DNA of 5,329 nucleotides from Clostridiales bacterium UBA7011 (lineage in GTDB: Bacteria; Bacillota; Clostridia; Oscillospirales; Butyricicoccaceae): contig DJXF01000062.1 of assembly GCA_002449635.1 (NCBI GenBank), positions 9,827-15,155 of the forward strand, written 5' to 3'. A program made the position numbers and the translations under genes. Under the pieces are notes generated by a model. The model was not told the origin of the DNA, made no database searches, and saw only the letters and a program-made list of their open reading frames with translations. Shown piece by piece: positions 5,275-5,329 of the stretch; positions within the stretch are counted from its first letter, which is position 1; every line of letters starts with the position of its first letter.

Positions 5275-5329
5275 GTTCGCCGTACACCTGTCGAATTTCT
5301 CCACATTTTCCACAATAAATTTCAAAGAA

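Noticed and set aside
4462..5325. Long - strand open frame (287 codons) opposite the transporter ATPase
   Set aside because: It is antisense to a complete ABC ATPase with every motif intact, and its translation shows no recognisable domain.
5275..5329. Terminator or promoter after the transporter ATPase
   Set aside because: The sequence turns AT-rich, but I find no convincing stem with a T-run and no -35/-10 pair with proper spacing before the window ends.

Overview
The window looks like chromosomal DNA from a GC-rich Clostridia-class Firmicute, most likely Oscillospirales/Ruminococcaceae-like. This is inferred from three things: an RNase Y tail that closely fits the Firmicutes consensus, a SbcC/YhaN-type ATPase of the short clostridial kind, and strong AGGAGG-like ribosome binding sites with a compact amino-acid ABC transporter operon. 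Nothing indicates a plasmid, phage, insertion sequence or CRISPR array.

Layout. Positions 1-420 (+) hold the 3' end of rny (RNase Y), closed by a strong GNRA-loop terminator (429-461). A second, bidirectional hairpin (471-507) follows and separates rny from a convergent gene. Positions 575-2632 (-) encode a 685-residue SbcC/YhaN-like coiled-coil ATPase with a two-helix membrane hairpin in the middle of the coiled coil. Positions 2633-2886 are a divergent intergenic region. It has an extended -10 promoter for the ATPase (2710-2737, -), a perfect hairpin at the predicted 5' end of that transcript (2682-2700), and an extended -10 promoter for the rightward operon (2790-2817, +). Positions 2887-5274 (+) are a three-gene polar amino-acid uptake operon: substrate-binding lipoprotein (2887-3744), membrane permease (3822-4499) and ATP-binding protein (4516-5274). 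A GC-rich hairpin with a T-rich tail (3761-3792) sits between the lipoprotein and permease genes. The last 55 bases (5275-5329) are AT-richer; no gene, terminator or convincing promoter is visible there.

How the genes work together. The three transporter genes form a complete importer: the lipoprotein captures an amino acid outside the membrane, the permease (probably a homodimer, since only one permease gene is present) forms the channel, and the ATPase drives transport. The intergenic hairpin probably lowers expression of permease and ATPase relative to the binding protein. The leftward ATPase appears monocistronic, and no SbcD/YhaO-type nuclease gene lies beside it, which is unusual for this family. 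RNase Y and the ATPase are simply convergent neighbours.

No clearly novel system is present. The items most worth a second look are the nuclease-less membrane-hairpin SbcC-like ATPase with its odd C-terminus, and the RNA hairpins in the divergent region and within the transporter operon.
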